From NCBI RefSeq assembly GCF_012926615.1, contig NZ_JABBNU010000001.1:512633-576632 (forward strand): DNA of 64,000 bases, given 5' to 3'. The position numbers were made by a program, and so were the translations under genes. This DNA is from Marinigracilibium pacificum. Its GTDB lineage: Bacteria > Bacteroidota > Bacteroidia > Cytophagales > Cyclobacteriaceae. The notes under the pieces are model-generated. The model made no database searches, had not been told where the DNA came from, and worked only from the letters and a program-made list of their open reading frames with translations. This document shows, piece after piece, positions 1 to 9,300 of the stretch. Every line of letters starts with the position of its first letter. Positions within the stretch are counted from its first letter, which is position 1.

Positions 1-65
1 GTCCTTCTGAATTTATTATGATCAAAGACCTCGGTGATGGCTGGTATTTATTTAAAACGACATAA
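1..65 (+). CDS. 3' end of an unidentified gene (partial)
   Basis: The frame starting at base 3 is open from the window edge to a TAA at 63-65 and encodes 20 residues ending DGWYLFKTT. The composition looks like a real soluble protein end, and the next gene starts four bases later at 70, as expected for a co-transcribed pair. Too little is visible to name a family. Confidence 0.4.
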   Translation, partial: PSEFIMIKDLGDGWYLFKTT

Positions 66-69
66 ACAT

Positions 70-498
70 ATGAGTAAATTGACACCTTTTCATTTGGCAA
101 TTCCTGTAGATAATGTAGAAAAGAACAGGAAATTTTATGGTGAAATATTGGGATGTAATGAAGGTCGAAGTGACGAGCATTGGGTGGATTTTGATTTTTT
201 TGGTCATCAACTAGTTATACATTACAAGCCACCAACGACCTCTGAAAAAACCGACCATTCAAACTCAGTAGATGGTCATGATGTTCCAGTCCCTCATTTT
301 GGGGTTATCTTAGAATGGGATGATTGGCATAATCTGGTTTCAAAACTGAAATCTCATGATATTAAGTTTGTTATCGAACCTTATATCCGGTTTGAAGGTA
401 AGCCTGGTGAACAAGCTACTATGTTTTTTTATGATCCTGCAGGAAATGCACTGGAGTTTAAAGCTTTTAAGGACCCATCTAAGCTTTTTGCTAAATAA
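70..498 (+). CDS. VOC-fold (glyoxalase/dioxygenase superfamily) protein
   Basis: This 142-residue protein has the length and pattern of a single-chain vicinal-oxygen-chelate protein. Metal-ligand candidates are H8 in the first beta-alpha-beta motif, H46 or H51 in the paired strand, H76 opening the second motif, and E129 in the closing DPAGNALEF motif, which is typical of glyoxalase/bleomycin-resistance/dioxygenase members. An upstream ATG at 34 is in frame, but it lies inside the preceding reading frame and adds basic residues unlike the family, so ATG 70 is chosen. The substrate cannot be told from sequence. It precedes the 5-oxoproline operon by 65 bases and need not be related to it. Confidence 0.75.
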   Translation: MSKLTPFHLAIPVDNVEKNRKFYGEILGCNEGRSDEHWVDFDFFGHQLVIHYKPPTTSEKTDHSNSVDGHDVPVPHFGVILEWDDWHNLVSKLKSHDIKFVIEPYIRFEGKPGEQATMFFYDPAGNALEFKAFKDPSKLFAK

Positions 499-563
499 CT
501 AAATAGTTAAATAAGTCTCAGACCTTTCTATTCATAGTTCTTTTCTCTAATTTATGGATAGAT

Positions 564-1802
564 ATGTCTTATTTATCAGAATGGTTTAAGAGATCAGGAC
601 CTGGAGCTTTAGTTGCAGCAGCCTTTATTGGGCCTGGTACTGTTACTACAGCTTCTGTAGCCGGAGCCTCATTTGGATATACTCTTTTGTGGGCGTTGGT
701 TTTTTCAATCATAGCAACCTTAACTGTTCAGGAGATGGCTATCCGACTAGGAATTGTAGGCAAGTTGGGCGTAGGGCAAGCCATAAGAAAAAAATCAGGT
801 GGAAAGATTATCAAGGTTCTTGCTTCAGCATTAATATTTTCAGCAATTATTGTTGGGAATACTGCCTATGAAGGCGGAAACCTTAGAGGAGCCACAATCG
901 GGTTTAGTACATGGAATTTCTCTATTGGAGGTTTAACAATAAATTTTTTCTTTTTATTGGCTGTTGTAATAGGCTTTTCCTTTCTCTTTTTTGGTAGAAT
1001 TTCATATATCGAAAAAGTAATGACAGTTTTTGTCGGGTTGATGGGGCTAATATTTATTTCTACTGCAATTTTTATTTCTCCGGATTGGGGTCAAGTACTA
1101 AAAGGAATGTTTATGCCAGAGGCTAAAGAAGGTTCGACGGCTATAGTAGTTGGCTTAATTGGTACAACAGTAGTTCCTTACAACATCTTTTTACATGCTA
1201 ATTCATCAAAAAATAAATGGCAAAACGCTGAGGATCTTTCTGCTGCAAGAAAGGATTCTCTGATATCGATATTGATCGGTGGACTTATAACTTTTGCCAT
1301 TGTGATTACTTCATCTGTAGCTTATGAGGCTTCCGGGCATCAGTTGTTAGATAAGTCTTCAATTGATCTTGGGCTTCAGTTAGAGCCATTATTGGGATCA
1401 TATTCATCAACTTTCATAGGGTTGGGACTTTTTTTTGCTGGATTATCCTCTGCAGTAACCGCGCCATTGGCAGCAGCATATACAGGCAGTGAAATTTTCA
1501 ATTTCCCCAATGACAATCGTTCTTCCAGGTTCAGGCTAATTTGGATTATGGTATTTGTGATAGGTTGTCTGCTATCAATTTCAGGAATAGATTCAATAGG
1601 CTTGATCCTTTTTGCCCAAGCAGCAAATGGATTGTTGTTACCTATAGTTGTAGGATTTTTACTCTGGGTTATGAATAGTAGTAAGATTTTAGGGGATTTT
1701 AAAAATGGCATTTGGTCTAATCTTTTAGGAGGACTAGTGTTTTTGATTTCTCTGTATTTAGGTTATAATTCATTATCCGGAGTATTTCAACAATTGCAAT
1801 AA
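564..1802 (+). CDS. NRAMP-like transporter of the 5-oxoprolinase operon (YcsG-like)
   Basis: This 412-residue, roughly 11-helix membrane protein has the NRAMP/SLC11 fold signature: a glycine-rich unwound first helix (GPGTVTT, residues 23-29), a helix-six VVPYN segment (203-207) and the QEMAIRLG motif near residue 56. The classical metal ligands are absent. The DPGN of helix 1 is replaced by GPGT, and the MPH of helix 6 by VPY. That argues against Mn or Fe transport. In Bacillus subtilis the NRAMP-like ycsG lies beside ycsF (pxpA), kipI (pxpB) and kipA (pxpC), which is the same neighbourhood as here. Import of 5-oxoproline or a related organic acid is the natural inference. Its stop overlaps the pxpA start by one base (TAATG), so translation is probably coupled. 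Confidence 0.8.
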   Translation: MSYLSEWFKRSGPGALVAAAFIGPGTVTTASVAGASFGYTLLWALVFSIIATLTVQEMAIRLGIVGKLGVGQAIRKKSGGKIIKVLASALIFSAIIVGNTAYEGGNLRGATIGFSTWNFSIGGLTINFFFLLAVVIGFSFLFFGRISYIEKVMTVFVGLMGLIFISTAIFISPDWGQVLKGMFMPEAKEGSTAIVVGLIGTTVVPYNIFLHANSSKNKWQNAEDLSAARKDSLISILIGGLITFAIVITSSVAYEASGHQLLDKSSIDLGLQLEPLLGSYSSTFIGLGLFFAGLSSAVTAPLAAAYTGSEIFNFPNDNRSSRFRLIWIMVFVIGCLLSISGIDSIGLILFAQAANGLLLPIVVGFLLWVMNSSKILGDFKNGIWSNLLGGLVFLISLYLGYNSLSGVFQQLQ

Positions 1803-2566
1803 TGAAAAGTATCGATATAAACTGTGACATGGGTGAAAGTTATGGCAATTTCAAAATAGGGAATGACCTAGAGTTAATGCCATTTATTTCTTCTTGTAAT
1901 GTTGCATGTGGTTTTCATGGTGGAGACCCTCTAACAATCGAAAACACAATTTTGAGAGCAAAGGAATTTGGATTAGCTATAGGAGCACACCCATCTTATC
2001 CTGACTTATCAGGATTTGGTAGGAGAAAAATGATAATTGATTCCGAGGAGCTAAAAGCAATAGTAAAATATCAAATTTCTGCTCTTGCAGGTATGTGTAA
2101 TAGTTTGGGGGCAAAACTGAAACATGTAAAGCCACATGGTGCTTTGTATAATGCTGCTGCATCTGATAGAAATATTGCTTGGACAATTGGTAAAGCTATG
2201 TTAGAACTCGATTCTTCTTTAATTCTGGTTGGACTGTATGGAAGTCAAATGCAGGAAATTGCAGAGGAATTAAATATAAAATTTATTTCTGAAGCATTTA
2301 TCGACCGGGCATATGATAAAGGAGGTAAATTGTTATCAAGAAATGTTTCGGGGGCGGTTCATACAAACCCGGAAATTGCTGCGAAACAAGCTCTTGAAAT
2401 CGTGTTGAATGGTAAAGTTGATATACAGGATAAAGAGGTTATCCAAATAGAATGTGATACACTTTGTATACATGGAGATAATCCAGCTGCAAAAGAAATC
2501 TTGATTCATGTGAAAGAATCATTTCAGAATAATGATGTTAATGTAAGACCATTTAGTCATGCTTAA
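1802..2566 (+). CDS. pxpA: 5-oxoprolinase (ATP-hydrolysing) subunit A, LamB/YcsF family
   Basis: The 254-residue protein has the full LamB/YcsF signature: INCDMGESYGNF at the N-terminus, then GFHGGDP, GAHPSYPD and KPHGALYN, with His and Asp residues lining the predicted active site of a polysaccharide-deacetylase-like fold. PxpA works with PxpB and PxpC to open 5-oxo-L-proline to L-glutamate at the cost of ATP, clearing a damaged-glutamine/glutathione product. Length is normal for the family. It follows the NRAMP-like gene with a one-base overlap and overlaps pxpB by eight bases, so all subunits should be made from one mRNA. Confidence 0.93.
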   Translation: MKSIDINCDMGESYGNFKIGNDLELMPFISSCNVACGFHGGDPLTIENTILRAKEFGLAIGAHPSYPDLSGFGRRKMIIDSEELKAIVKYQISALAGMCNSLGAKLKHVKPHGALYNAAASDRNIAWTIGKAMLELDSSLILVGLYGSQMQEIAEELNIKFISEAFIDRAYDKGGKLLSRNVSGAVHTNPEIAAKQALEIVLNGKVDIQDKEVIQIECDTLCIHGDNPAAKEILIHVKESFQNNDVNVRPFSHA

Positions 2567-3245
2567 AATTAAGCAGTTAGGAAATAGTGCACTAGTTGTA
2601 GAGTTCAGACAACAAATCGACTTGAAAACTAATAAGAAGGTTTACTTACTTGAAACCTTAATCAAAGAGAAAAATGTGAATGGAATAAAATTTTTTATTC
2701 CTGCTTTTGCATCACTTACTGTTGGGTTTGATCCTAACCAAATATCATACTTTGTTCTGTCTGAATTTATAAAGGCTTTAGCTAAAAATAACATTGATGC
2801 CATTGAAAAAGAGATGAATTCAGTAGTTGTCCATTCAGTACCTGTTTGTTATGATGAAGAATTTGCTCCGGATATTAAGGAAGTACTTAAACAAACAGGG
2901 TTGACTCAAAAGGAAATTATTGATTTACATACCTCAGTTGAATATACTATTTTAATGACAGGGTTTTTACCTGGGTTTGTTTATTTGGGGAAATTACCAT
3001 CAGAATTAAAATGTAAAAGGAAGGAAGTGCCGGCTACAAAGGTTATGACCGGTTCTGTTGGGTTGGCAGGTTCTCAAACAGGGATTTATCCGTTTGAATC
3101 GCCTGGAGGGTGGCAGATTATTGGGCGAACTCCCGTTCAGACTTTACAACTTACACATAAAGATCAGTTTCCATTTCATGGTGGCGATAAAGTAAAATTT
3201 GTCCCCATTTCCAGAGAGGAGTTTGAATATGGTGTTAACTCTTAA
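2559..3245 (+). CDS. pxpB: 5-oxoprolinase subunit B, KipI/AHS1 family
   Basis: This 228-residue protein carries the AHS1 (allophanate hydrolase subunit 1) domain. The family blocks GFLPGFVYLG near residue 137 and SVGLAGSQTGIYPFESPGG near 166 are intact, the latter shared with the cyclophilin-like fold of KipI. With PxpA and PxpC it forms the cytoplasmic 5-oxoprolinase. It overlaps pxpA by eight bases and is followed 14 bases later by pxpC. B. subtilis KipI also inhibits a sporulation kinase, but nothing here suggests such a role. Confidence 0.92.
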   Translation: MLKIKQLGNSALVVEFRQQIDLKTNKKVYLLETLIKEKNVNGIKFFIPAFASLTVGFDPNQISYFVLSEFIKALAKNNIDAIEKEMNSVVVHSVPVCYDEEFAPDIKEVLKQTGLTQKEIIDLHTSVEYTILMTGFLPGFVYLGKLPSELKCKRKEVPATKVMTGSVGLAGSQTGIYPFESPGGWQIIGRTPVQTLQLTHKDQFPFHGGDKVKFVPISREEFEYGVNS

Positions 3246-3259
3246 AAGGGCGAATAAAA

Positions 3260-4150
3260 ATGAGTGATTGTTGTCTGAAATTTTCTAAAGGGGGAATGTA
3301 TTCAACCATCCAGGATGGAGGAAGAGAGGGGTTTCGTAAATTCGGAGTGCCAATAGGAGGGTTTCTTGATAGAAGATCAGCTCATTTAGCAAACAAAATT
3401 CTGGGTAAGGAAATTGATAGCCCATTAATTGAAATTACATTAATTGGGCCTGAGTTTGTCGTTGTGGTGGGAGAAATAAACATTGTTTTGACTGGACCGG
3501 AAACTGAGTTTTTAATAAATGGTGAGCCTGCTGAAATGGCAAAAATTAATAGCCTTAAAGCAGGAGATATCGTAAAAATTGGGAAAGTTAAATACGGATG
3601 TAGAGCTTATTTGGCTTTCGGAGGAAAGCTCGATATTCCGAAATGGCTGGGGAGTAGTTCTGCAGCTCCATTGATAGCACCTATCGTAACTCCTTGGGCA
3701 ATCATTAAACAGGACACATTATTAAGGATTTGTCATACAGATCGCTTAAAAATAAATGAATCTAATATTAAGCAGAATTTGGTATATAAATTCCCTATAG
3801 AAATTCATGTAACTCCCGGCCCGGAGTTTCATTTGTTTAAGAAAAAACAGGTTCATGATTTTTTTAAAATGGAACATGAGGTTTCTAATGAATCAAATAG
3901 GATGGGGCTTAGGCTAAAAGCTCATTTTAATCCTGGGGAAATAAAGAATATGATTTCATCCGGAGTAGTTCCAGGAACAATTCAAATTACAGAAACAGGA
4001 ATACCGATATTACTATTGGCTGATGCACAAACAACTGGAGGGTATCTTCGCTTTGCAAATGTGGTTGATAATGACCTTGATCTTTGTGCACAACTCAAAC
4101 CTGGTGATCAGTTTATTATAAAATTAGAGCCTGGGGAAGAAACGATTTAG
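3260..4150 (+). CDS. pxpC: 5-oxoprolinase subunit C, KipA/AHS2 family
   Basis: The 296-residue protein matches the AHS2/KipA family: YSTIQDGGREGFRKFGVPIGG near the N-terminus, a long central domain, and TTGGYLRFANVV near the C-terminus. This is the biotin-independent AHS2 subunit that completes 5-oxoprolinase with PxpA and PxpB. It is separated from pxpB by 14 bases and is the last gene of the operon. A short AT-rich hairpin follows its stop codon. Confidence 0.92.
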   Translation: MSDCCLKFSKGGMYSTIQDGGREGFRKFGVPIGGFLDRRSAHLANKILGKEIDSPLIEITLIGPEFVVVVGEINIVLTGPETEFLINGEPAEMAKINSLKAGDIVKIGKVKYGCRAYLAFGGKLDIPKWLGSSSAAPLIAPIVTPWAIIKQDTLLRICHTDRLKINESNIKQNLVYKFPIEIHVTPGPEFHLFKKKQVHDFFKMEHEVSNESNRMGLRLKAHFNPGEIKNMISSGVVPGTIQITETGIPILLLADAQTTGGYLRFANVVDNDLDLCAQLKPGDQFIIKLEPGEETI

Positions 4151-4152
4151 GC

Positions 4153-4174
4153 ATAATATTTGAGATAATATTAT
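4153..4174 (+). terminator. Hairpin after pxpC, possible weak terminator
   Basis: ATAATATT (4153-4160), a six-base loop and AATATTAT (4167-4174) form a perfect eight-pair stem two bases after the pxpC stop. It has no T tract and is all A/T pairs. It may be an mRNA 3' end or only chance AT-rich symmetry. Confidence 0.3.
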
Positions 4175-4192
4175 CACCAAATTACCAAAACC

Positions 4193-4729
4193 ATGTTTCG
4201 ATTTCTATTTACCCTATCTTTTTGCACACTGATGATGTCATGCTCGGTAAGTAATGACCTTGTTTTTACATCATATGAACCTATTAATAATGAAAAATGC
4301 ATTATAAAGCCTAATTTGGTTTATGTGTTTAATCAAAATGAAAATATACCTTTTGAGGCAGATACAATAGGTTATATTCATGTTGAAACCATTCAATCGA
4401 GATCTGCAACTACGAGATCTGTTATTCAATATGAAGCCTGGAATAATTGTGGTGTAGCAATTGGTGGGATGCCAGAGCACCTTACAAGTAGTAAATTTGA
4501 TAATACAAAAACAACGGAGCAATTCAGTCTTCCCGTATTAAGGGTTAAAGACTTTGAGGCTTTTATGAAAGACGAACAAGAATATAAAAAATATGACACC
4601 TCTTTTGTTTCGTTAGCCCATAAGCATTTTGAAGATCAAAATAGTAGGTTACGGGCAGCTAAGGTTGGTCAAACTATTGGAGGCGGTTTACTTCTATTAA
4701 TTAATATCGGACTCGAATCTTCTCTGTAA
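4193..4729 (+). CDS. Putative lipoprotein, unknown function
   Basis: The 178-residue product starts with a short hydrophobic signal ending LMMSC, which fits a lipoprotein cleavage site with Cys17 as the lipidated residue. After it comes a short soluble domain, and a glycine-rich hydrophobic stretch (IGGGLLLLINIGL) lies near the C-terminus. No domain family is recognised. It lies 42 bases after the 5-oxoproline operon and 47 bases before a small membrane protein on the same strand, but no shared role can be inferred. Confidence 0.55.
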   Translation: MFRFLFTLSFCTLMMSCSVSNDLVFTSYEPINNEKCIIKPNLVYVFNQNENIPFEADTIGYIHVETIQSRSATTRSVIQYEAWNNCGVAIGGMPEHLTSSKFDNTKTTEQFSLPVLRVKDFEAFMKDEQEYKKYDTSFVSLAHKHFEDQNSRLRAAKVGQTIGGGLLLLINIGLESSL

Positions 4730-4776
4730 TAGTTAAATCGCAATAACAATAACTCTTCATATTTTGTTAAATAAGT

Positions 4777-4980
4777 ATGAAGTATATGTATAATGTAGTT
4801 GGTAGTGTCACAGGGTTAGTGATCTTTTATTTAGGATTAATTGCATTTAATGTTCCGTTTCCAATTGTTTATCTGGTCTTTTTATTACTCCATATAGGAA
4901 TTATATATATGGTTATTGTTGTCCTAAAAGCTCCATGCAAAGTAAAAAAGACATTTGATCAACAATGGTATGACCATTAA
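4777..4980 (+). CDS. Small two-helix membrane protein, unknown function
   Basis: The 67-residue product has two hydrophobic segments (about residues 7-27 and 29-50) and a short charged tail. No family is recognised. Its last four bases overlap the end of the convergent glycosyltransferase at 4977-6182. It follows the putative lipoprotein on the same strand. The case for coding is the unbroken frame, the sensible helix-turn-helix hydrophobicity and the tight packing between neighbours. Confidence 0.5.
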   Translation: MKYMYNVVGSVTGLVIFYLGLIAFNVPFPIVYLVFLLLHIGIIYMVIVVLKAPCKVKKTFDQQWYDH

Positions 4981-6182
4981 ACTGCTTTTTCTGCTCTTTT
5001 AGCTCTTTCCCAAACAACAGACTGAGATCCTTTTAAGTGTCTGAAGATTCCTTGGATAACAGAAATGTTCATCATACAAAAATAATAGGGTACAAAAAAG
5101 ATCTTAATTCTCATCTGTCTGCTTTCAAATACCCAGCCCACTAAGGCTAATAGATAGAAAGCAAATTGTCCGTACATTAATAGGCTATATATTGTTGAAT
5201 CAGTATTAAACCATAAATAGAGGTTGGCAAAAAACACAAAGATCAATGCAAAAGGTGTTATAGTCCATCTTAATACTCGGTGGGAGATAAATGCAAATGA
5301 TAGCCAAAAGTGTTTAAAGAAATTAAACGCGCCAGGCATTCGGCTTATTGCTTGTATCCCTCCTGCAGCAATTCTTACTTTTCTTTTCTTTTCTTCTTTT
5401 GTATTTGCTGAACTTCTTTCGGTAGCGTAGGCATTTGGTTCATATGCTACTCTGTTTCCAGCTAATGAAATTCCAACCGTCATCACAAAATCTTCAATTA
5501 TGGTATCAGGAGATACTGGTTTATATAGATTTGTTCGTATTGCAAATAATTCACCAGCTGCACCAACAACAGAGACCAGCTCATCATCCCATTTTTTCAA
5601 AAGAGATTCATATTTCCAATAAAAGCCTTCGCCAGCACCAGCGGCATGATCACTATCATTCTGTTCAATTCTTTTTTCTCCTGCTACTGCACCTACATTT
5701 TCATCATCAAAATGCCTTACCATATTTTTGAGTGCATCTTTATTAAGAAAAGTATTAGCATCTGTATAAATAACGATAGGAGTTTGAACAATAGACATTA
5801 CTCTATCTACAGCAGCAATTTTCCCTTTTCGTTCCGGACTGTGCTCAATTATTATTTGTTCGGTTGCTCTAGACTGAAGAATTTCAGGCGTTCCATCATC
5901 AGATCCGTCTGTAACAAAAAGAATATGGAGTTTATTTTTTGGGTAATCTAACCCTAATGTATTATCCAATTTTTCAAGGATATCATCTTTTTCGTTGTAG
6001 GCAGCAATTAATACTGTTATATCTGGCCAATCAGCTTTGTCCATTATATTGACTTCCTGTCTTTTGCCTGAAAAGAGACGTTTTAATCTTGTCAACACAA
6101 ATAGTACCACACCATATCCAACGAAAGTGTAAACAACTATGAAAAGTGCAATCCAAAAGAGCAGTTTCATTAAAAAAATCAT
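4977..6182 (-). CDS. GT2-family membrane glycosyltransferase
   Basis: The 401-residue protein has an N-terminal membrane helix (about 7-30), a GT-A catalytic domain and three or so C-terminal helices, like processive synthases of the cellulose/hyaluronan type. Visible motifs are VLIAAYNE (58-65), FVTDGSDDGTPE with D92, YTDAN with D141 as the nucleotide-sugar/metal site, and IIEDF with E230-D231 as the catalytic base. The usual QxxRW is replaced by a basic KRKVRIAAGG segment, seen in many non-cellulose members. It probably adds or polymerises sugars on a membrane acceptor. It points away from the adhesin operon at 6360. Confidence 0.8.
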   Translation of the reverse strand: MIFLMKLLFWIALFIVVYTFVGYGVVLFVLTRLKRLFSGKRQEVNIMDKADWPDITVLIAAYNEKDDILEKLDNTLGLDYPKNKLHILFVTDGSDDGTPEILQSRATEQIIIEHSPERKGKIAAVDRVMSIVQTPIVIYTDANTFLNKDALKNMVRHFDDENVGAVAGEKRIEQNDSDHAAGAGEGFYWKYESLLKKWDDELVSVVGAAGELFAIRTNLYKPVSPDTIIEDFVMTVGISLAGNRVAYEPNAYATERSSANTKEEKKRKVRIAAGGIQAISRMPGAFNFFKHFWLSFAFISHRVLRWTITPFALIFVFFANLYLWFNTDSTIYSLLMYGQFAFYLLALVGWVFESRQMRIKIFFVPYYFCMMNISVIQGIFRHLKGSQSVVWERAKRAEKAV

Positions 6183-6290
6183 CCTAAAATAATGTAAGGT
6201 TTACGGGAAGCTCCCAAAAGATAAGAGATAAAAGTACCAACATAATAATAATAAAGCAATATAAAATTATAATATAATTAGAATTAATAT

Positions 6291-6348
6291 TATCTTTGAA
6301 TTTCTAACGGGCCTACTTTACATAAACATTCGATTGAATTTCATGTAA
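6291..6348 (+). promoter_or_regulatory. Promoter -7 element and leader hairpin of the adhesin operon
   Basis: TATCTTTG at 6291-6298 matches the Bacteroidota -7 consensus TAnnTTTG. No good TTG lies 19 bases upstream, so the -33 half is weak. In the predicted leader, TTACAT (6318-6323) pairs with ATGTAA (6343-6348) around an inner ATTC-GATT-GAAT hairpin, which would give the mRNA a structured 5' end before the ATG at 6360. Confidence 0.5.
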
Positions 6349-6359
6349 GATCATGAACT

Positions 6360-9300
6360 ATGAAAAGATTTTTTTTAACTGGTAAATTATTCCTGCTGGC
6401 CACCTTATTGTTTGGGAATTCAATAGATAAGTCAACCGATGGAAATAGCATGTATAATCCGCTTTTTTATGGAGCAGATATACAACCTGTCGATGATCAA
6501 ATGATCGCCGAAGGAGATTCATATTCATATATTTTTGATATCGAGGATGATGTTGATGATATTGATGATTTGGATATAAGTTTTATTGGTTTACCACAGG
6601 GAGCTGTATTTGATAAAAATACATTGACACTTTCCTGGGTTCCCGGTGAAGATCAGGGTGGTTTGAGTTACTATATTGATTTAATTGTTGTAGATACTGA
6701 TATGTACCTTTCGTCAGAGTCTTTTGTGTTATCAGTTTCAGAAAGTAATCAAGCTCCGCAGTTAACTTTACCAACATTATCTTCTTCATATAATGAATTA
6801 TCATCGATTTCATTTACAGCCTCAGCAACAGATTCAGACCTTCCTGCTAATCAATTAACATATTCCTTGTCTGGTGATGTGCCTTCAGGAGCTTCAATAG
6901 ATCCTCTGACTGGGGAATTTGATTGGGTTCCAACTGAGGAACAAGGGCCGATGACTTATACATTTTTTATAGTAGTTACTGATAATCATGGTGGCGAAGA
7001 TCAGGAGGAAGTAACTGTTTCCATAGAAGAAGATAATATTAACCCCGTATTAGATCCTGTTACAGGAGGTGATTTTATAGAATTGAGTTTAATCTCAATT
7101 GATCTAAATGCTCTTGACTCGGATTTACCACAACAAAATCTAACATATAGCTTTTCAGGTTTAACTTCTTCCTTTGCATCTATTGATCCGGCTTCCGGAG
7201 TTTTTAATTGGACACCTTCAGAAGCAGAAGGGCCTGGAGTCTATAATATCACGTTTGTTGTTACCGATAGTTATGGCGGACAAAATTCTATTGTTGTTCA
7301 GTTTAATATATTAGAGAAAAACGAAGATCCTGAGATTGAAAAGATTGAAGATCAACAGATAAATGAGTCTCAATTGTGGACTTATCAGGTTATTGCCACA
7401 GACGAAGATATTGAAGATGGTGAGAATCAGGTATTATCCTATGATTTTAAGGGTATGTTTCCTGATGGAATGACTATTGATGAAAATACCGGATTGATTT
7501 CATGGGTTCCTTCAGAAATTCAAGGTCCTGGTGATTATGAAGTAACTGTTAGGGTCAGAGATGATGGAAGTCCTCGAGGGTCAGATGAAGAGAAATTTAA
7601 AATTAAGGTATTAGAAACTAACAGAGCGCCATTAATTAGTGACCCAGGTGAAAAAACCGTGAATGAACTTGCTTTACTTGAATTTACATTGACTGCTACA
7701 GATCCTGATATTCCGGTGAATAGTTTAAAATATGCTATTGTAAGTGGTGCGGCATCCGGAATGAGTCTTGATTCTAATACTGGAAGATTTACCTGGACAC
7801 CATCAGAAAATCAAGGGCCTTCAGTTTATAATGTCAGGTTTAGCGTTTCAGATGGCCAGTTACCGAGTGAAATTGATGTTCGAATTAATGTTAATGAAGT
7901 TAATAGTTTACCAGTAATAGGAACCTTAGTTGATCGAAATATTAATGAGGAGGAGCTCTTGTCATTTACTGTAACTGCATCTGATTCAGATCTGCCACAA
8001 AACACTTTAAAATTTTATTTACAAGGAAATCCGCCATCGGGAGCTTCAATAAATGAAACAACCGGGGAATTTCGATGGACTCCAAGTGAACAACAAGGGC
8101 CTGGTGTATATGCAATTACAGTTGAAGTAAATGATGGATTAGGGAGTTCTACTAAATCTTTTAACATTAATGTTAGAGAAGTAAATAAGACACCTGTATT
8201 TACCTCGGGAGCAATCACCGAAGCTCAGGAAAATGTGGAATATGTTTATAATATTGTAGCAGAGGACCCGGATAATGGTGATAACGTTACCTTGTCTGTT
8301 CCTACAAAACCATCTTGGCTAACCTTTACTCAAACGGGTAATGGAACAGGAACTTTAAGAGGAACCCCTTCTGGTAATGATGTGTCTGACAATGATGTGG
8401 TGATTAGAGCTACTGATAAAGTAGGAGCAACTGCCACTCAGTCATATTTCATTTCATTTGAATTGGTTAATGACCCTCCTGAGATTATTAGTAGCCCTGT
8501 AACTCAAGTTCAGGAAGGGTTACAGTATGTATATAATATAATTGCGACTGATCCGGATCCTAACGATCAGTTGACAATAACTACAGTATCAAAGCCTACA
8601 TGGATTACTCTAACTAATAATGGAAATGGACGGGCTACATTGTCGGGAACACCGCAGCAAAATGATGTTGGATCACATCAGGTTTCTATTAAGGTTACAG
8701 ATGCAGAAGGGTTAAGTGACACACAAAGTTTTTCTATTGTTGTTCAAGATGATCCTGATAATCCAATTTTAAGTAGTGCAACTTTTCAGGTGGATGAAGA
8801 TGATACATTATACTTAAACAGTGATGTTTTTGATCAATATTATAGTGACCCCGATAATGATCCTTTGGCAACTGTAAGGGTTGTTGCAATACCTTCTAAT
8901 GGGCAATTATTTATTGATGAAAATCCTGTTCAGGGTGGACAAATTGTTGCAGCTGATCAGTTAGATAAATTTATTTATGTGCCAAACACTGATTTTATTG
9001 GGTCTGATTCAATTCGACTTAGAGTTTCAGATGGAGCTGAAACAGCCGTTAATGCAACTTGGTGGAGAATTAATGTAATCCCGGTTAACGATAAACCTGT
9101 CGTCCTTAATTTTAATGATTTTGATTTCTTTTATAATGAATTCGAAGATTTACAGCCAATTATCGAATTTGGTGAGATAGTCGATGATGATAGTGAAAAT
9201 ATGGCCTTTTTGGAAGCATATTTCCTTACTTCTTTTGAAAACGATGATTATCTGACAGCTAATGTGGATGGAACTATATTAACAGCTAACTATGATGAAA

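Noticed and set aside
1376..1711. 111-codon open frame on the minus strand
   Set aside because: It is antisense to the NRAMP-like gene and shows no recognisable protein features.
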